Shown here: in pieces, positions 52,290 to 61,271 of the stretch
How the letters are laid out: each line of letters begins with the position of its first letter
How positions within the stretch are numbered: position 1 is the stretch's first letter
NCBI GenBank assembly: GCA_965217175.1
Contig: OZ244251.1
Coordinates: forward strand, 3,100,001-3,164,000
Source: Bin87 sp965217175
GTDB lineage: Bacteria > Chloroflexota > Dehalococcoidia > Lucifugimonadales > UBA3495
Direction: 5' to 3'
DNA length: 64,000 nucleotides
Position numbers and translations under genes: made by a program
Notes under the pieces: generated by a model
What the model saw: only the letters and a program-made list of their open reading frames with translations
Database searches by the model: none
Told to the model about the DNA's origin: nothing

Positions 52290-52460
52290 AACTGTTCAGA
52301 GTTGAGGGTAGTTCCTGGCACCATCCTGTCGTTCCCGCTTTCGCGGCAATCCGGGAAGCCGAGGACAAGCAACATTGTGGTTTAAAGACGTCTCTGGATT
52401 CCGGCTCAAGGCCGGAATGACGGAGTGGTATGGAAATTAACCGCCGAGTCTGAACTGTTA
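52290..52460. repeat. Short terminal-inverted-repeat element, family B copy 2
   Basis: About 170 bp, same element as 39519-39688 but inverted. Its ends are AACTGTTCAGA and TCTGAACTGTT, flanked by GTA and AC. Inner arms include TTCCCGCTTTCGCGG and GGAATGACGG. It fills the space between the divergent rplU and rpsL promoters. The rest of the 52098-52558 gap holds only the two promoters. Confidence 0.75.
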
Positions 52461-52476
52461 CTAAACCCATGGCTGG

Positions 52477-52506
52477 TTGACATTCTTTCACCGCCGTGGG
52501 TACAAT
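52477..52506 (+). promoter_or_regulatory. Promoter of the str operon
   Basis: TTGACA at 52477-52482, 18-bp spacer, TACAAT at 52501-52506, about 50 bp before rpsL. Both hexamers are close to consensus. Confidence 0.75.
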
Positions 52507-52558
52507 TGCCCGTCGCTGTACCGACTTTTATTCCTGTTTCGGCAGCGAGAGGCGAATT

Positions 52559-52969
52559 ATGCCAACCGTAAACCAATTGGTTAGAAAAGGTCGCAAACCG
52601 GTGCGAAAAGGGACCAAGGCTCCGGCCCTGCATTGGGTCCAAAACTCCTTGCGCAACCGCACGAAGTGGGGGCCAGGGTGCCCGCAACGGCGGGGTGTTT
52701 GTATCCAAGTTCGGACCATGACTCCCAAAAAGCCGAACTCCGCACTGCGCAAAATCTGTCGGGTCAGGCTCACCAATGGAGTGGAAGTAACCGCCTACAT
52801 CGGCGGCGAAGGTCACAATCTGCAAGAACACTCGGTGGTTCTTATTCGCGGCGGTCGCGTCAAAGACCTGCCGGGAGTACGCTATCACGTAGTGCGTAGC
52901 AACCTTGATACCGAGGGCGTAGACGGTCGCCGCCAGGGCCGTAGCAAGTACGGCACTCGCAAGGGCTGA
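52559..52969 (+). CDS. rpsL: 30S ribosomal protein S12
   Basis: A 136-residue S12 starting at ATG 52559. The conserved TPKKPNSALRKI and EGHNLQEHSVVLIRGGRV are intact. Between TKAPAL and CPQRRGVC there is an insertion of about 16 residues (HWVQNSLRNRTKWGPG), where most bacteria have only two or three. I recall similar insertions in Chloroflexota. The streptomycin-site Lys (K in PKKPNS) is present. It is the first gene of the operon, 49 bp after a near-consensus promoter. Confidence 0.95.
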   Translation: MPTVNQLVRKGRKPVRKGTKAPALHWVQNSLRNRTKWGPGCPQRRGVCIQVRTMTPKKPNSALRKICRVRLTNGVEVTAYIGGEGHNLQEHSVVLIRGGRVKDLPGVRYHVVRSNLDTEGVDGRRQGRSKYGTRKG

Positions 52970-53001
52970 GTCTACGCGCCAGTCAAAAGCTTGTTGAACA
53001 T

Positions 53002-53022
53002 CACCCCCCCGACCGGGGGGTG
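53002..53022 (+). promoter_or_regulatory. Hairpin between rpsL and rpsG
   Basis: CACCCCCC pairs with GGGGGGTG (8 bp, all but one GC) around a CGACC loop. It lies 30 bp before rpsG. In other bacteria S7 represses str mRNA by binding the S12-S7 intercistronic region; this hairpin is at the same place, but a shared role is inference. Confidence 0.35.
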
Positions 53023-53052
53023 GCTTACTCTAATCATAAGGTAGATACTGAT

Positions 53053-53523
53053 ATGTCACGAAGGCGACGTGCAGAACCCCGCATCATCAAACCAGACCCG
53101 CGGTACAACAACACCGAGTTGGCCAAGTTCATCAACCGGGTGATGTTGAAGGGAAAGAAATCCACGGCCCAACGCCTGGTGTACGACGCTCTGGAACTGG
53201 TTCGGGTGGATTCCAGCCAGGACCCAATGGCCGTTTTCGCCACCGCGCTACGAAACGCAACTCCCCTGGTGGAAGTGCGTCCCCGGCGCGTCGGCGGGGC
53301 CACCTATCAAGTTCCGGTGGAACTACGCACCACCCGCAGCGAAGCGCTGGCCATGCGCTGGATAATTCGCGGCGCCCGCGCCCGCAACGGAATTCGCATG
53401 GCTCGTGGACTGGCCAATGAGTTTCTGGATGCTGCCCGCGGCGAAGGTTCAGCCGTCCGTCGCCGGGAAGAACTGCACCGGATGGCCGAGGCCAACCGAG
53501 CCTTCGTCCATTACCGTAGATAG
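53053..53523 (+). CDS. rpsG: 30S ribosomal protein S7
   Basis: A 156-residue S7 from ATG 53053 (MSRRRRAEPRIIKPDPRY). A GTG at 53020 in the same frame lies inside the hairpin and has no family support. Conserved blocks: RVMLKGKKSTAQRLVYDALE and VEVRPRRVGGATYQVPVE. Confidence 0.95.
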   Translation: MSRRRRAEPRIIKPDPRYNNTELAKFINRVMLKGKKSTAQRLVYDALELVRVDSSQDPMAVFATALRNATPLVEVRPRRVGGATYQVPVELRTTRSEALAMRWIIRGARARNGIRMARGLANEFLDAARGEGSAVRRREELHRMAEANRAFVHYRR

Positions 53524-53624
53524 ATTTTAGCAGCCCTGCCTTCATTTCGCGCTATACATGCAGCATCTCAAATAACAATCGCAATCTCCTGCGCATTCTC
53601 AATCGGTAATATTTAGGAATCTGG

Positions 53625-55706
53625 ATGACTACTGTTCAAACCCCAGCGAAGAATCTTCGCAACATAGGGTTTATCGCCCACATTGACGCCGGCAAGACCA
53701 CCTTAACGGAGCGCGTGCTTTACCTTACGGGTCGCATCCGCAAGGTGGGCGGTGTGGATCAGGGCACGACCGCAATGGACTGGATGCCTCAGGAAAAAGA
53801 AAGAGGCATCACAATCACCGCGGCCGCTACCACCGCGTATTGGCGCGACCATCAGGTCAACATCATCGACACGCCCGGCCATGTGGACTTCACTGCAGAA
53901 GTTGAACGCAGCCTTCGAGTGCTGGACGGCGGTATCGTTGTGCTGGACGCTGTAGCCGGTGTCCAACCCCAGTCGGAAACGGTATGGAGGCAGGCCGACA
54001 CCTACAACGTTCCTCGAATCTGTTTCGTCAACAAGATGGACCGCGTCGGCGCGTCCTACGAACGTACCATTGAATCAGTACGACGACGCCTGAAAGGAAA
54101 CCCCGTTGCGGTGCAGGTGCCCATCGGGTCTGAAGACACCTTCCGTGGCGTGGTCGATCTAATCGAAGGCCAGGCCATCATGTATTCAGATGGCCGAGAT
54201 GACATAGCGGAACCACCGGAAATCGTGCCGGTTCCGGCTGAATACGAGAAGTCCTATCAGGATTATCGGCAGGAGATGATTGAGAAAATCGTCGAAACCG
54301 ACGAAGCCCTGTTGATAAAGTACCTGGAAGGCGAAGAAATCTGCAGTGATGATCTACGTGCCGCGCTGCGGAACGCCACGATCAGCCGCCAAATTGTTCC
54401 CGTCTTGTGCGGCAGTGCGATGCGCGGCAAGGGTATCCACCCGTTGCTGGATGCAATCATCAATTACCTTCCCTCACCGCTGGACGTTCCACCAGTCGAG
54501 GGCACGGTTCCAGGGACGGAGACTACTGAAATCCGGGAGCCGGTAGATAGCGAGCCGCTTTCTGCTCTGGCATTCAAAGTCGTGGTAGACCCATATGTCG
54601 GTCGGCTGGTGTTCCTGCGCATTTATTCGGGAAAGGCAGAGTCCGGCGCGGCTGTTCTCAATGTCACCCGTGGCAACCGCGAACGCATGGGTCGCCTGCT
54701 ACGCATGCACGCCAACCACCGCGAAGAGTTGCCGCTGATTACATCCGGTAATATCTGCGCCGCCGTCGGCTTGAAAGATACTTTCACCGGCGACACCATT
54801 TGCACCGATCACCGGCCTGTGATCCTGGAACCGCCACACTTCCCGGAACCCGTCGTTTCCGTGGCTATCGAACCGGCCACCCGTGTCGACCAGGACAAGC
54901 TCGGCGAAGCCCTGCGCAAATTGTCTGAAGAGGATCCCACCTTTGTGGTCCGGTTCAACGATGAAACCGGCCAGACCGTGATCTCTGGTATGGGCGAACT
55001 CCATCTGGAGGTCCTGGTGGACCGAATGCGCCGCGAATTCGACGTTGAAGCTCGGGTGGGACGACCCCGCGTTGCCTACCGCGAAACCCTCACTAAACCG
55101 GTGCGCATCGAAGGCCGATTCGTCCGCCAGACGGGCGGACATGGTCAGTACGGCCACGTTTGGTTGGTGATCGAACCCCAGGAACGTGGCGATGGAAATC
55201 TATTCGTCAACGGCATCTCCGGCGGTGATATCCCCCGCCAATTTATACCCGCCATCGAGAATGGCGTGAAACAGGCACTGGACAATGGGCCCATGGCAGG
55301 GTATCCTTTGGTCGATTTGAAGGTCACTCTGGTAGATGGTAGCTACCATAATGTAGACTCGTCTGAAATGGCCTTCCGTTCGGCAGCTATGCTGGCCATT
55401 AGGGAAGGAGCCCGTAAGGGTGCTCCGGTGTTGCAGGAACCGTTTTTCGAGATGGAAGTAGTAACACCGGGCGAATTCTTGAGTGACGTGCTTGGCGACC
55501 TGGGCGGAAGACGTGCCCGGATTCGAAGCATTGAAGGCCAAGACGATCTCCAAACCGTGCGGGCAATGATTCCCCTTGGGGAAACGTTTGCTTACACAAC
55601 GGCTCTCAGATCTCTCAGCAAAGGCCGTGCTTCGTATACGATGGAGTTCCGACACTACGAACCAGTACCGGATCACCTGGCGCGAAGTATCGTAAATACC
55701 GCTTAG
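53625..55706 (+). CDS. fusA: Elongation factor G
   Basis: A 693-residue EF-G. G1 is AHIDAGKTT, G2/switch I includes KERGITITAA, G3 is DTPGHVDF and G4 is NKMDR. Domains II-V follow to the end. tuf, which usually follows fusA in bacteria, is missing from this operon; rpsJ comes next. Length is normal. Confidence 0.97.
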   Translation: MTTVQTPAKNLRNIGFIAHIDAGKTTLTERVLYLTGRIRKVGGVDQGTTAMDWMPQEKERGITITAAATTAYWRDHQVNIIDTPGHVDFTAEVERSLRVLDGGIVVLDAVAGVQPQSETVWRQADTYNVPRICFVNKMDRVGASYERTIESVRRRLKGNPVAVQVPIGSEDTFRGVVDLIEGQAIMYSDGRDDIAEPPEIVPVPAEYEKSYQDYRQEMIEKIVETDEALLIKYLEGEEICSDDLRAALRNATISRQIVPVLCGSAMRGKGIHPLLDAIINYLPSPLDVPPVEGTVPGTETTEIREPVDSEPLSALAFKVVVDPYVGRLVFLRIYSGKAESGAAVLNVTRGNRERMGRLLRMHANHREELPLITSGNICAAVGLKDTFTGDTICTDHRPVILEPPHFPEPVVSVAIEPATRVDQDKLGEALRKLSEEDPTFVVRFNDETGQTVISGMGELHLEVLVDRMRREFDVEARVGRPRVAYRETLTKPVRIEGRFVRQTGGHGQYGHVWLVIEPQERGDGNLFVNGISGGDIPRQFIPAIENGVKQALDNGPMAGYPLVDLKVTLVDGSYHNVDSSEMAFRSAAMLAIREGARKGAPVLQEPFFEMEVVTPGEFLSDVLGDLGGRRARIRSIEGQDDLQTVRAMIPLGETFAYTTALRSLSKGRASYTMEFRHYEPVPDHLARSIVNTA

Positions 55707-55760
55707 GGCGATCCGCGCTGCGGTAGCCAATCAAAATTCAGGAGCGTTGCAACACTCATT

Positions 55761-56072
55761 ATGGTTTCCCGGCATCAAATGCGAATCATTCTCAAGGCCT
55801 TTGACCACAAAGTCCTTGATCAATCCAGCGTACAGATAGTGGAAACGGCCGAATTGACCGGCGCTCGCGTCGCCGGACCAGTTCCGCTGCCCACTCAAAT
55901 CAGAAGGTTCTGTGTCATTCGTGGGCCACACGTTGATAAAGATTCCAGGGAACACTTCGAAATCCGCACGCACAAGCGCCTGTTGGACATCATGGAGCCC
56001 ACCAGCAAAACGATAGACGCTTTGACCAGGCTCAACATGCCGGCAGGGGTGGATATCTCAATCAAGCTCTAA
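55761..56072 (+). CDS. rpsJ: 30S ribosomal protein S10
   Basis: A 103-residue S10. The conserved core VAGPVPLPTQIRRF and the C-terminal HKRLLDIMEP are present. It begins 54 bp after fusA, with no tuf between. Confidence 0.95.
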   Translation: MVSRHQMRIILKAFDHKVLDQSSVQIVETAELTGARVAGPVPLPTQIRRFCVIRGPHVDKDSREHFEIRTHKRLLDIMEPTSKTIDALTRLNMPAGVDISIKL

Positions 56073-56200
56073 TCAGGCTTGACCCTCCACCGGCTCCGTC
56101 AATATGAAGAACCCCCTGGCTGGCGGCAGGCTCACGAGCCACCGCCGCCGATTCATCTGTCCAAACCATTCACAAATCGAACCCCGAAAAGAGAACCAAC

Positions 56201-56827
56201 ATGCTCAACGCGTTTCTAGGCAAAAAAATCGGAATGACCCAGGTGTTCAGTGACGCCGGACATGTGGTGCCAGTAACCATCATCGAGGCGGGTCCGTGCT
56301 CGGTGACGCAAATCCGTACCGTTGAAAAAGACGGATACGAATCTGTGCAGCTTGGTTTCGGCAGGGTTCGCAAGCCCAACAAACCCGAAAGCGGCCACCT
56401 CAAGGGCAGTCAGATCGGGCGCAGGCTTGAAGAAGTAGCGGCCAGCGACATCGCGGAATATGAAATCGGTCAACTGGTAACCGTGGATATGTTCGAGCCC
56501 GGTGATATTGTAGACATCATCGGAAAGTCCAAGGGTAAGGGATTTGCCGGTACGATGAAACGCCACGGTTTCGCCGGCGGTCCCCGCACTCACGGCCAAT
56601 CCGACCGGCAGCGCGCACCTGGCTCCATTGGCGGAGGGACCACCCCCGGCAAGGTGTTCAAAGGCCTCAAGATGTCCGGACACATGGGTAACCGCAGAGT
56701 AACGTGTAAGGGTCTGGAAGTGGTACGCGTAGATACAGAACGGAATCTCCTGATGGTCAAAGGCGGCGTGCCCGGGGCTCCCAACAGTTCAGTGACTATT
56801 CGCAAAACCGGCAAGAGCCGAGCCTGA
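56201..56827 (+). CDS. rplC: 50S ribosomal protein L3
   Basis: A 208-residue L3. N-terminal GKKIGMTQVFSDAG and the C-terminal GGTTPGKVFKGLKMSGHMG block are typical. Confidence 0.95.
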   Translation: MLNAFLGKKIGMTQVFSDAGHVVPVTIIEAGPCSVTQIRTVEKDGYESVQLGFGRVRKPNKPESGHLKGSQIGRRLEEVAASDIAEYEIGQLVTVDMFEPGDIVDIIGKSKGKGFAGTMKRHGFAGGPRTHGQSDRQRAPGSIGGGTTPGKVFKGLKMSGHMGNRRVTCKGLEVVRVDTERNLLMVKGGVPGAPNSSVTIRKTGKSRA

Positions 56828-56859
56828 TTTTTCAAGTTTTTCAGGGGACAAACCCACCT

Positions 56860-57522
56860 ATGGAAATTCCCGTCAGAAATCAAAACGGCGACTCAATTGA
56901 CACTATCAACGTTGATGACGCCGTATTCAACGTTCCAATGAACCAGACGCTGGTCCATCAAGCTCTGGTTATTTACCAGGCCAACCAGCGGCAGGGCACC
57001 CACTCCACACGCACTCGCGCCGAGGTGTCTGGGGGCGGGCGGAAACCATGGATCCAGAAACACACCGGCCGGGCGCGTCAGGGCAGCATCCGGTCGCCTC
57101 AATGGCGGCACGGCGGAATCGCTTTCGGCCCCAAACCCCGTGACTACCGGAAGAGTCTGCCCCGAGCGATGCGCCGCAACGCGCTGAAGTGCGTTATGTC
57201 CGAGAAAATCCGCCAGGGTGGTCTCGTGTGCATCGATTCGCTGGATACCCTGGACGGTCGCACCAAGTCGATGAAACAACTGCTGGCGCAACTGGATATT
57301 GCCGGGTCCGTGCTGATCGTGACCGGCACAGCCGAACAGGACGTGGCCCGCGCCGGCGGGAACCTCGGCCAAGTCTGGACATTACCATCGGACCTTGTCA
57401 ACGCTAACGACGTGCTGAAAAAGCGTACTGTCCTGATTACAGTGGATGCAATACAGCGTATCGAAGAGCAATGCACGGCACCCAGACATCGCTCTCGGCG
57501 CGCTACTTCGGAAGTGAATTAA
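56860..57522 (+). CDS. rplD: 50S ribosomal protein L4
   Basis: A 220-residue L4. The loop region GTHSTRTRAEVSGGGRKPW and the RAR-GSIRSPQWRHGG segment are the conserved extended loop. The start codon follows rplC by 32 bp. Confidence 0.95.
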   Translation: MEIPVRNQNGDSIDTINVDDAVFNVPMNQTLVHQALVIYQANQRQGTHSTRTRAEVSGGGRKPWIQKHTGRARQGSIRSPQWRHGGIAFGPKPRDYRKSLPRAMRRNALKCVMSEKIRQGGLVCIDSLDTLDGRTKSMKQLLAQLDIAGSVLIVTGTAEQDVARAGGNLGQVWTLPSDLVNANDVLKKRTVLITVDAIQRIEEQCTAPRHRSRRATSEVN

Positions 57523-57524
57523 TC

Positions 57525-57809
57525 ATGCACATCAGTTCGGTTCTACTGCGGCCCACCATCACTGAAAAAAGCACGTTGCTTCAGGAAGCGGGCCAATACA
57601 CTTTCGAGATCGCCCCCAAAGCAAACAAAACGCTGGTGAAACAGGCCGTCGAACAGAACTTCAATGTTACCGTTCTCAGCGTAAACATCACCATGAATCG
57701 GGGTAAAAAGAAGCGTTACGGTCCTCGATTCAAAAAACGGCCCGACGTTAAAAAAGCCGTGGTAACCCTTCGACAGGGTGACCGGATCAACCTGATCGAA
57801 GGTCTGTAA
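57525..57809 (+). CDS. rplW: 50S ribosomal protein L23
   Basis: A 94-residue L23 from ATG 57525, 2 bp after the rplD stop. LLRPTITEKSTLLQEAGQY and NVTVLSVNI are typical. A frame open from 57471 overlaps rplD and is not used. Confidence 0.93.
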   Translation: MHISSVLLRPTITEKSTLLQEAGQYTFEIAPKANKTLVKQAVEQNFNVTVLSVNITMNRGKKKRYGPRFKKRPDVKKAVVTLRQGDRINLIEGL

Positions 57810-57872
57810 AAATCGCCTCACCAGCAATTACCGCCGACCTTCTATCGCGTATAACAGCGAGAATAAAACGAT

Positions 57873-58709
57873 ATGCCCCTTAAAAATCTGCGGCCAGTAA
57901 CCCCCGGCACACGGAATGCGGTTCGCCCTTCGTTCGAAGAGATAACCACCAACCAGCCCGAGAAATCGCTGCTTGAACCGCTTCAGAAACGCGCCGGTCG
58001 GAATAACAAGGGTCGTATCACTGCTTACCATCGCGGAGGCGGTTCCCGTCGGATGTACCGCCGCGTTGATTTCAAACGCCGTAAAGACGGCGTCCCAGCT
58101 GTCGTCAAAACAATCGAATACGACCCGAATCGCACCACTCGCATCGCCCTGCTGCACTACGTCGACGGAGAGAAGTCCTACATCCTGGCTCCACTAAACC
58201 TTTCAGTAGGCGACAGAATCAGTTCCGGGCCCGATGCCGAGATTAGCCCCGGCAACTCCTTGCCGCTGCGCAACATACCGACCGGTACGGTAGTCCACAA
58301 CCTGGAACTCACTCCCGGTCGCGGCGGCCAGTTGGTGCGCGGAGCGGGCACCGGCGCCCAGGTATTGTCCAGGGAAGGCGAATACGTACTTATACGCCTG
58401 CCGTCCGGGGAAATGCGCCGCATCCTCCTCAATTGCCGCGCCAGCGTCGGGCAGCTTTCGAATCCCGACCACAAAAACGAGAGCCTGGGTAAGGCCGGCG
58501 CCAGACGCCACCTGGGCCGCCGCCCTCACGTTCGCGGCGTGGCGAAAAATCCGGTGGACCATCCGCATGGCGGAGGCGAAGGCCGCTCCCCAATCGGTAT
58601 GCCCGGACCCAAATCTCCCACCGGCAAACCTACCCTGGGCCATAAAACCCGCAACAAGAAGAAGACGTCCAGCCGCTTTATCACTCGTGGACGGCGGCAA
58701 CGGCGGTAA
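57873..58709 (+). CDS. rplB: 50S ribosomal protein L2
   Basis: A 278-residue L2. The peptidyl-transferase-region motif NPVDHPHGGGEGRSPIG is intact, as is GRNNKGRITAYHRGGGSRR. Confidence 0.96.
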   Translation: MPLKNLRPVTPGTRNAVRPSFEEITTNQPEKSLLEPLQKRAGRNNKGRITAYHRGGGSRRMYRRVDFKRRKDGVPAVVKTIEYDPNRTTRIALLHYVDGEKSYILAPLNLSVGDRISSGPDAEISPGNSLPLRNIPTGTVVHNLELTPGRGGQLVRGAGTGAQVLSREGEYVLIRLPSGEMRRILLNCRASVGQLSNPDHKNESLGKAGARRHLGRRPHVRGVAKNPVDHPHGGGEGRSPIGMPGPKSPTGKPTLGHKTRNKKKTSSRFITRGRRQRR

Positions 58710-58762
58710 TCTTCGGTAACAATTGGAATATCAGGCGCACAAAACTTCAGGCATTTGTCGTT

Positions 58763-59047
58763 ATGTCAAGATCAGTAAAAAAGGGACCGTACATCCACCC
58801 CAAATTGCTCAAGAAGGTTAACCGGGTTAGAGAATCCGGTGAAGCCACTGTTATTCGTACCTGGTCCCGTGGCTCCATGATCATGCCCGAAATGGTCGGG
58901 TTGAACTTCGGTGTCCATGATGGACGCCGCCATGTACCGGTATTCATTACCGAAAACATGGTTGGTCACCGCCTCGGGGAGTTCGCACCGACTCGTACGT
59001 ATCGCGGCCACGTGTCGCGCTCCGAACGTTCGAGCAGAGTGAGGTAA
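58763..59047 (+). CDS. rpsS: 30S ribosomal protein S19
   Basis: A 94-residue S19. SRSVKKGPYIHPKLLKKV, RGSMIMPEMVGLNFGVHDGR and HRLGEFAPTRTY match the family. Confidence 0.95.
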   Translation: MSRSVKKGPYIHPKLLKKVNRVRESGEATVIRTWSRGSMIMPEMVGLNFGVHDGRRHVPVFITENMVGHRLGEFAPTRTYRGHVSRSERSSRVR

Positions 59048-59051
59048 CCCC

Positions 59052-59396
59052 ATGCCGGTAGTCAGGGCAATGGCCAAACAGGTTGGGGCATCCCCCAAAC
59101 GCCTCAAACCAATCATGGACGTCGTGCGCGGGATGACCGTGAATGATGCCCTGGATCAGCTTGGTTTGATGACTTCCCCGTGGGCGCGATCAGTGGCCAA
59201 GGTAGTGCTGTCAGCGGCATCCAACGCCGAAAACAACCTTTTTATGAGTCGCGAGACGCTACGCATCACGCGTATCTCCGCTGACCAGGCCCGTCCGCTC
59301 AAACGCTTCCGTCCGCGGGCTCGTGGGCGCATCGGCCGGGTAACGCGCCGGTCCAGCCACATCATCATTGAAGTGGACGAGATTCAGGAGGGCTAA
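59052..59396 (+). CDS. rplV: 50S ribosomal protein L22
   Basis: A 114-residue L22, 4 bp after rpsS. The Arg-rich hairpin region RFRPRARGRIGRVTRRSSH and the ASPKRLKPIMDVVRGM block are conserved. Confidence 0.94.
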   Translation: MPVVRAMAKQVGASPKRLKPIMDVVRGMTVNDALDQLGLMTSPWARSVAKVVLSAASNAENNLFMSRETLRITRISADQARPLKRFRPRARGRIGRVTRRSSHIIIEVDEIQEG

Positions 59397-59399
59397 ATT

Positions 59400-60140
59400 A
59401 TGGGCCACAAAACACATCCTTACGGTTTCCGGTTGGGAATCATCAAAGACTGGAAAACCCATTGGTACGCCAATACCGGCGCCCAATATCGCACTGGTGT
59501 GCAGGAAGATCTGGCGCTGCGCCGGGCTATCCACCGCGAATACCGTTCATTCTCTGACGCCGGTATCGCCAAAATCGAAATCGACCGCACTGCTCAGGAA
59601 ATCATCATCAATATCCACTCAGCCCGGCCGGGTATCCTCATCGGCCGCGACGGCGACCGCGTCAAGGGGCTGCGTTCCAAATTGGAGACCATGTCCCGCG
59701 GCCAGATGCGCCTCAACATCATAGAAATCGAGCAGCCGGAGATGGACCCGTACCTGGTGGGTCGAAACATCGCAGACCAACTCAGCCGACGTGTCGCCTA
59801 CCGGAGAGCCATGCGACAGGCTGCCCTACGAACCATGCAGGCCGGCGCCGAGGGCGTTAAGATCATTACCAAGGGCAGGATCTCCGGCGCCGAAATTGCC
59901 CGGACCGAAAAGCTGATGATGGGCCGGGTGCCCCTGCACACACTGCGCGCCGACATCGACTATGCGCTGTCAGAAGCCCACACGGCAATGGGTCGCATCG
60001 GTATCAAGGTCTGGATCTACAAAGGACAGATAATGCCGCCACCCGCGGAAGAAGAAACCGAGCTGGACAGCATCGAGTTCCGCGTCGCGAGCCAGGACGC
60101 AGAGGCGGACGCTGATCTCGCCCAAATACTGGACGCCTAG
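59400..60140 (+). CDS. rpsC: 30S ribosomal protein S3
   Basis: A 246-residue S3. The KH-domain GILIGRDGDRVKGL loop and the C-terminal domain (GAEGVKIITKGRISGAEIAR) are intact. The C-terminal tail is acidic and longer than usual. Confidence 0.95.
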   Translation: MGHKTHPYGFRLGIIKDWKTHWYANTGAQYRTGVQEDLALRRAIHREYRSFSDAGIAKIEIDRTAQEIIINIHSARPGILIGRDGDRVKGLRSKLETMSRGQMRLNIIEIEQPEMDPYLVGRNIADQLSRRVAYRRAMRQAALRTMQAGAEGVKIITKGRISGAEIARTEKLMMGRVPLHTLRADIDYALSEAHTAMGRIGIKVWIYKGQIMPPPAEEETELDSIEFRVASQDAEADADLAQILDA

Positions 60141-60191
60141 CGGTTTTCTGTGTCTTACAAGGCAATTACCTAATTTTCGGAGTTACATCCC

Positions 60192-60632
60192 ATGTTGCAA
60201 CCCAAAAGAACCAAATACCGAAAAATGGGCCGCGGCAAGCGCCGGGGCGCTGCCTCTACCGGGAATAAGGTCGAATTTGGGGAAATCGGGCTGAAGGCGA
60301 TGAGCCCCGACTGGATAACCGCCCGTCAGATCGAAGCCGCCCGTGTCGCCATTTCCCGCCATCTTCAGCGCGGCGGGCGAACCTGGATTCGCATCTTCCC
60401 GGATAAAGCCGTTTCCAAGAAACCTGCCGAGGTTCGCATGGGCGGCGGGAAAGCCGCCAACGACCACTGGGTGGCTGTTGTGCGGCCGGGCCGGATAATG
60501 TTCGAGGTCGGCGGTGTCCCTCTGGACCAGGCCGAAGCAGCCCTGCTTCGCGCCGCCCACAAACTCCCCATACCCACCAAGGTTGTCTACAAAGACCGCA
60601 TTAATGCCCTGCTCACCGGTACGGGAGGCTGA
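60192..60632 (+). CDS. rplP: 50S ribosomal protein L16
   Basis: A 146-residue L16. MLQPKRTKYRKMGRGKRRG and MGGGKAANDHWVAVVRPG are family blocks. Confidence 0.95.
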   Translation: MLQPKRTKYRKMGRGKRRGAASTGNKVEFGEIGLKAMSPDWITARQIEAARVAISRHLQRGGRTWIRIFPDKAVSKKPAEVRMGGGKAANDHWVAVVRPGRIMFEVGGVPLDQAEAALLRAAHKLPIPTKVVYKDRINALLTGTGG

Positions 60633-60638
60633 TCTCAC

Positions 60639-60830
60639 ATGAAAATGTACGAGATACGGGTACTCACCGATGAACAGATCGAGGAAGAGCTGGAAAAGTC
60701 GTACAAGGAGTTGATGAATCTCCGTTTTCGGGACGCAACCAACCAACTCACCGACACCAACCAGCCTCGCAAAACCCGAAAGGACATTGCCCGTATGCTG
60801 ACCTGCCTGCGGGAACGGCAAACACTGTAG
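60639..60830 (+). CDS. rpmC: 50S ribosomal protein L29
   Basis: A 63-residue L29, 6 bp after rplP. LTDEQIEEELEKSYKELMNLRF and the C-terminal KTRKDIARMLTCLRER are typical. Confidence 0.92.
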   Translation: MKMYEIRVLTDEQIEEELEKSYKELMNLRFRDATNQLTDTNQPRKTRKDIARMLTCLRERQTL

Positions 60831-60884
60831 GCTTTTTCGAACGATAATTCATCCTCCACTCCCAGGATTCAGGAAAAACTCCAG

Positions 60885-61271
60885 ATGGCAAAAATAATGC
60901 GGAAAGTTCGGGTGGGCTCGGTAGTGGGCACCCGAATGGATAAAACAGCAGTGGTGGAACTGGTGTGGAAACAACGCCACCGGGTCTACCGCAAACAGAT
61001 GCGTCGCGTAACCCGTTTCTACGTTCACGACCCGGAAGAACAGTGTCAAATCGGTGACATGGTGCGAATCCAGGAAACCCGGCCCATCTCCCGCACCAAG
61101 CACTGGCGCCTGTTGAACATCCTGTCCCGGCGGGAGGTCGCTGACATACGACCAATTGAACTCGAAGGCGATAGCATCATAGAAACATCCGAAGACCCTT
61201 CGGTGGCATCAGACTCAGCAATCGCCGTGGCACAAGAATCCGGTGACTACAACGAAGACGAGGACGCTTAG
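60885..61271 (+). CDS. rpsQ: 30S ribosomal protein S17 with C-terminal extension
   Basis: A 128-residue S17; the core (about 85 residues, GTRMDKTAVVELVW, CQIGDMVRIQETRPISRTKHW) is normal. About 40 extra residues follow, acidic and Ser/Glu-rich (IIETSEDPSVASDSAIA, then NEDEDA). Its stop is adjacent to the rplN start. Confidence 0.94.
   Translation: MAKIMRKVRVGSVVGTRMDKTAVVELVWKQRHRVYRKQMRRVTRFYVHDPEEQCQIGDMVRIQETRPISRTKHWRLLNILSRREVADIRPIELEGDSIIETSEDPSVASDSAIAVAQESGDYNEDEDA

Noticed and set aside
53020..53052. GTG start of rpsG at 53020
   Set aside because: S7 normally begins MSRRRRA, and this GTG is in the hairpin stem.
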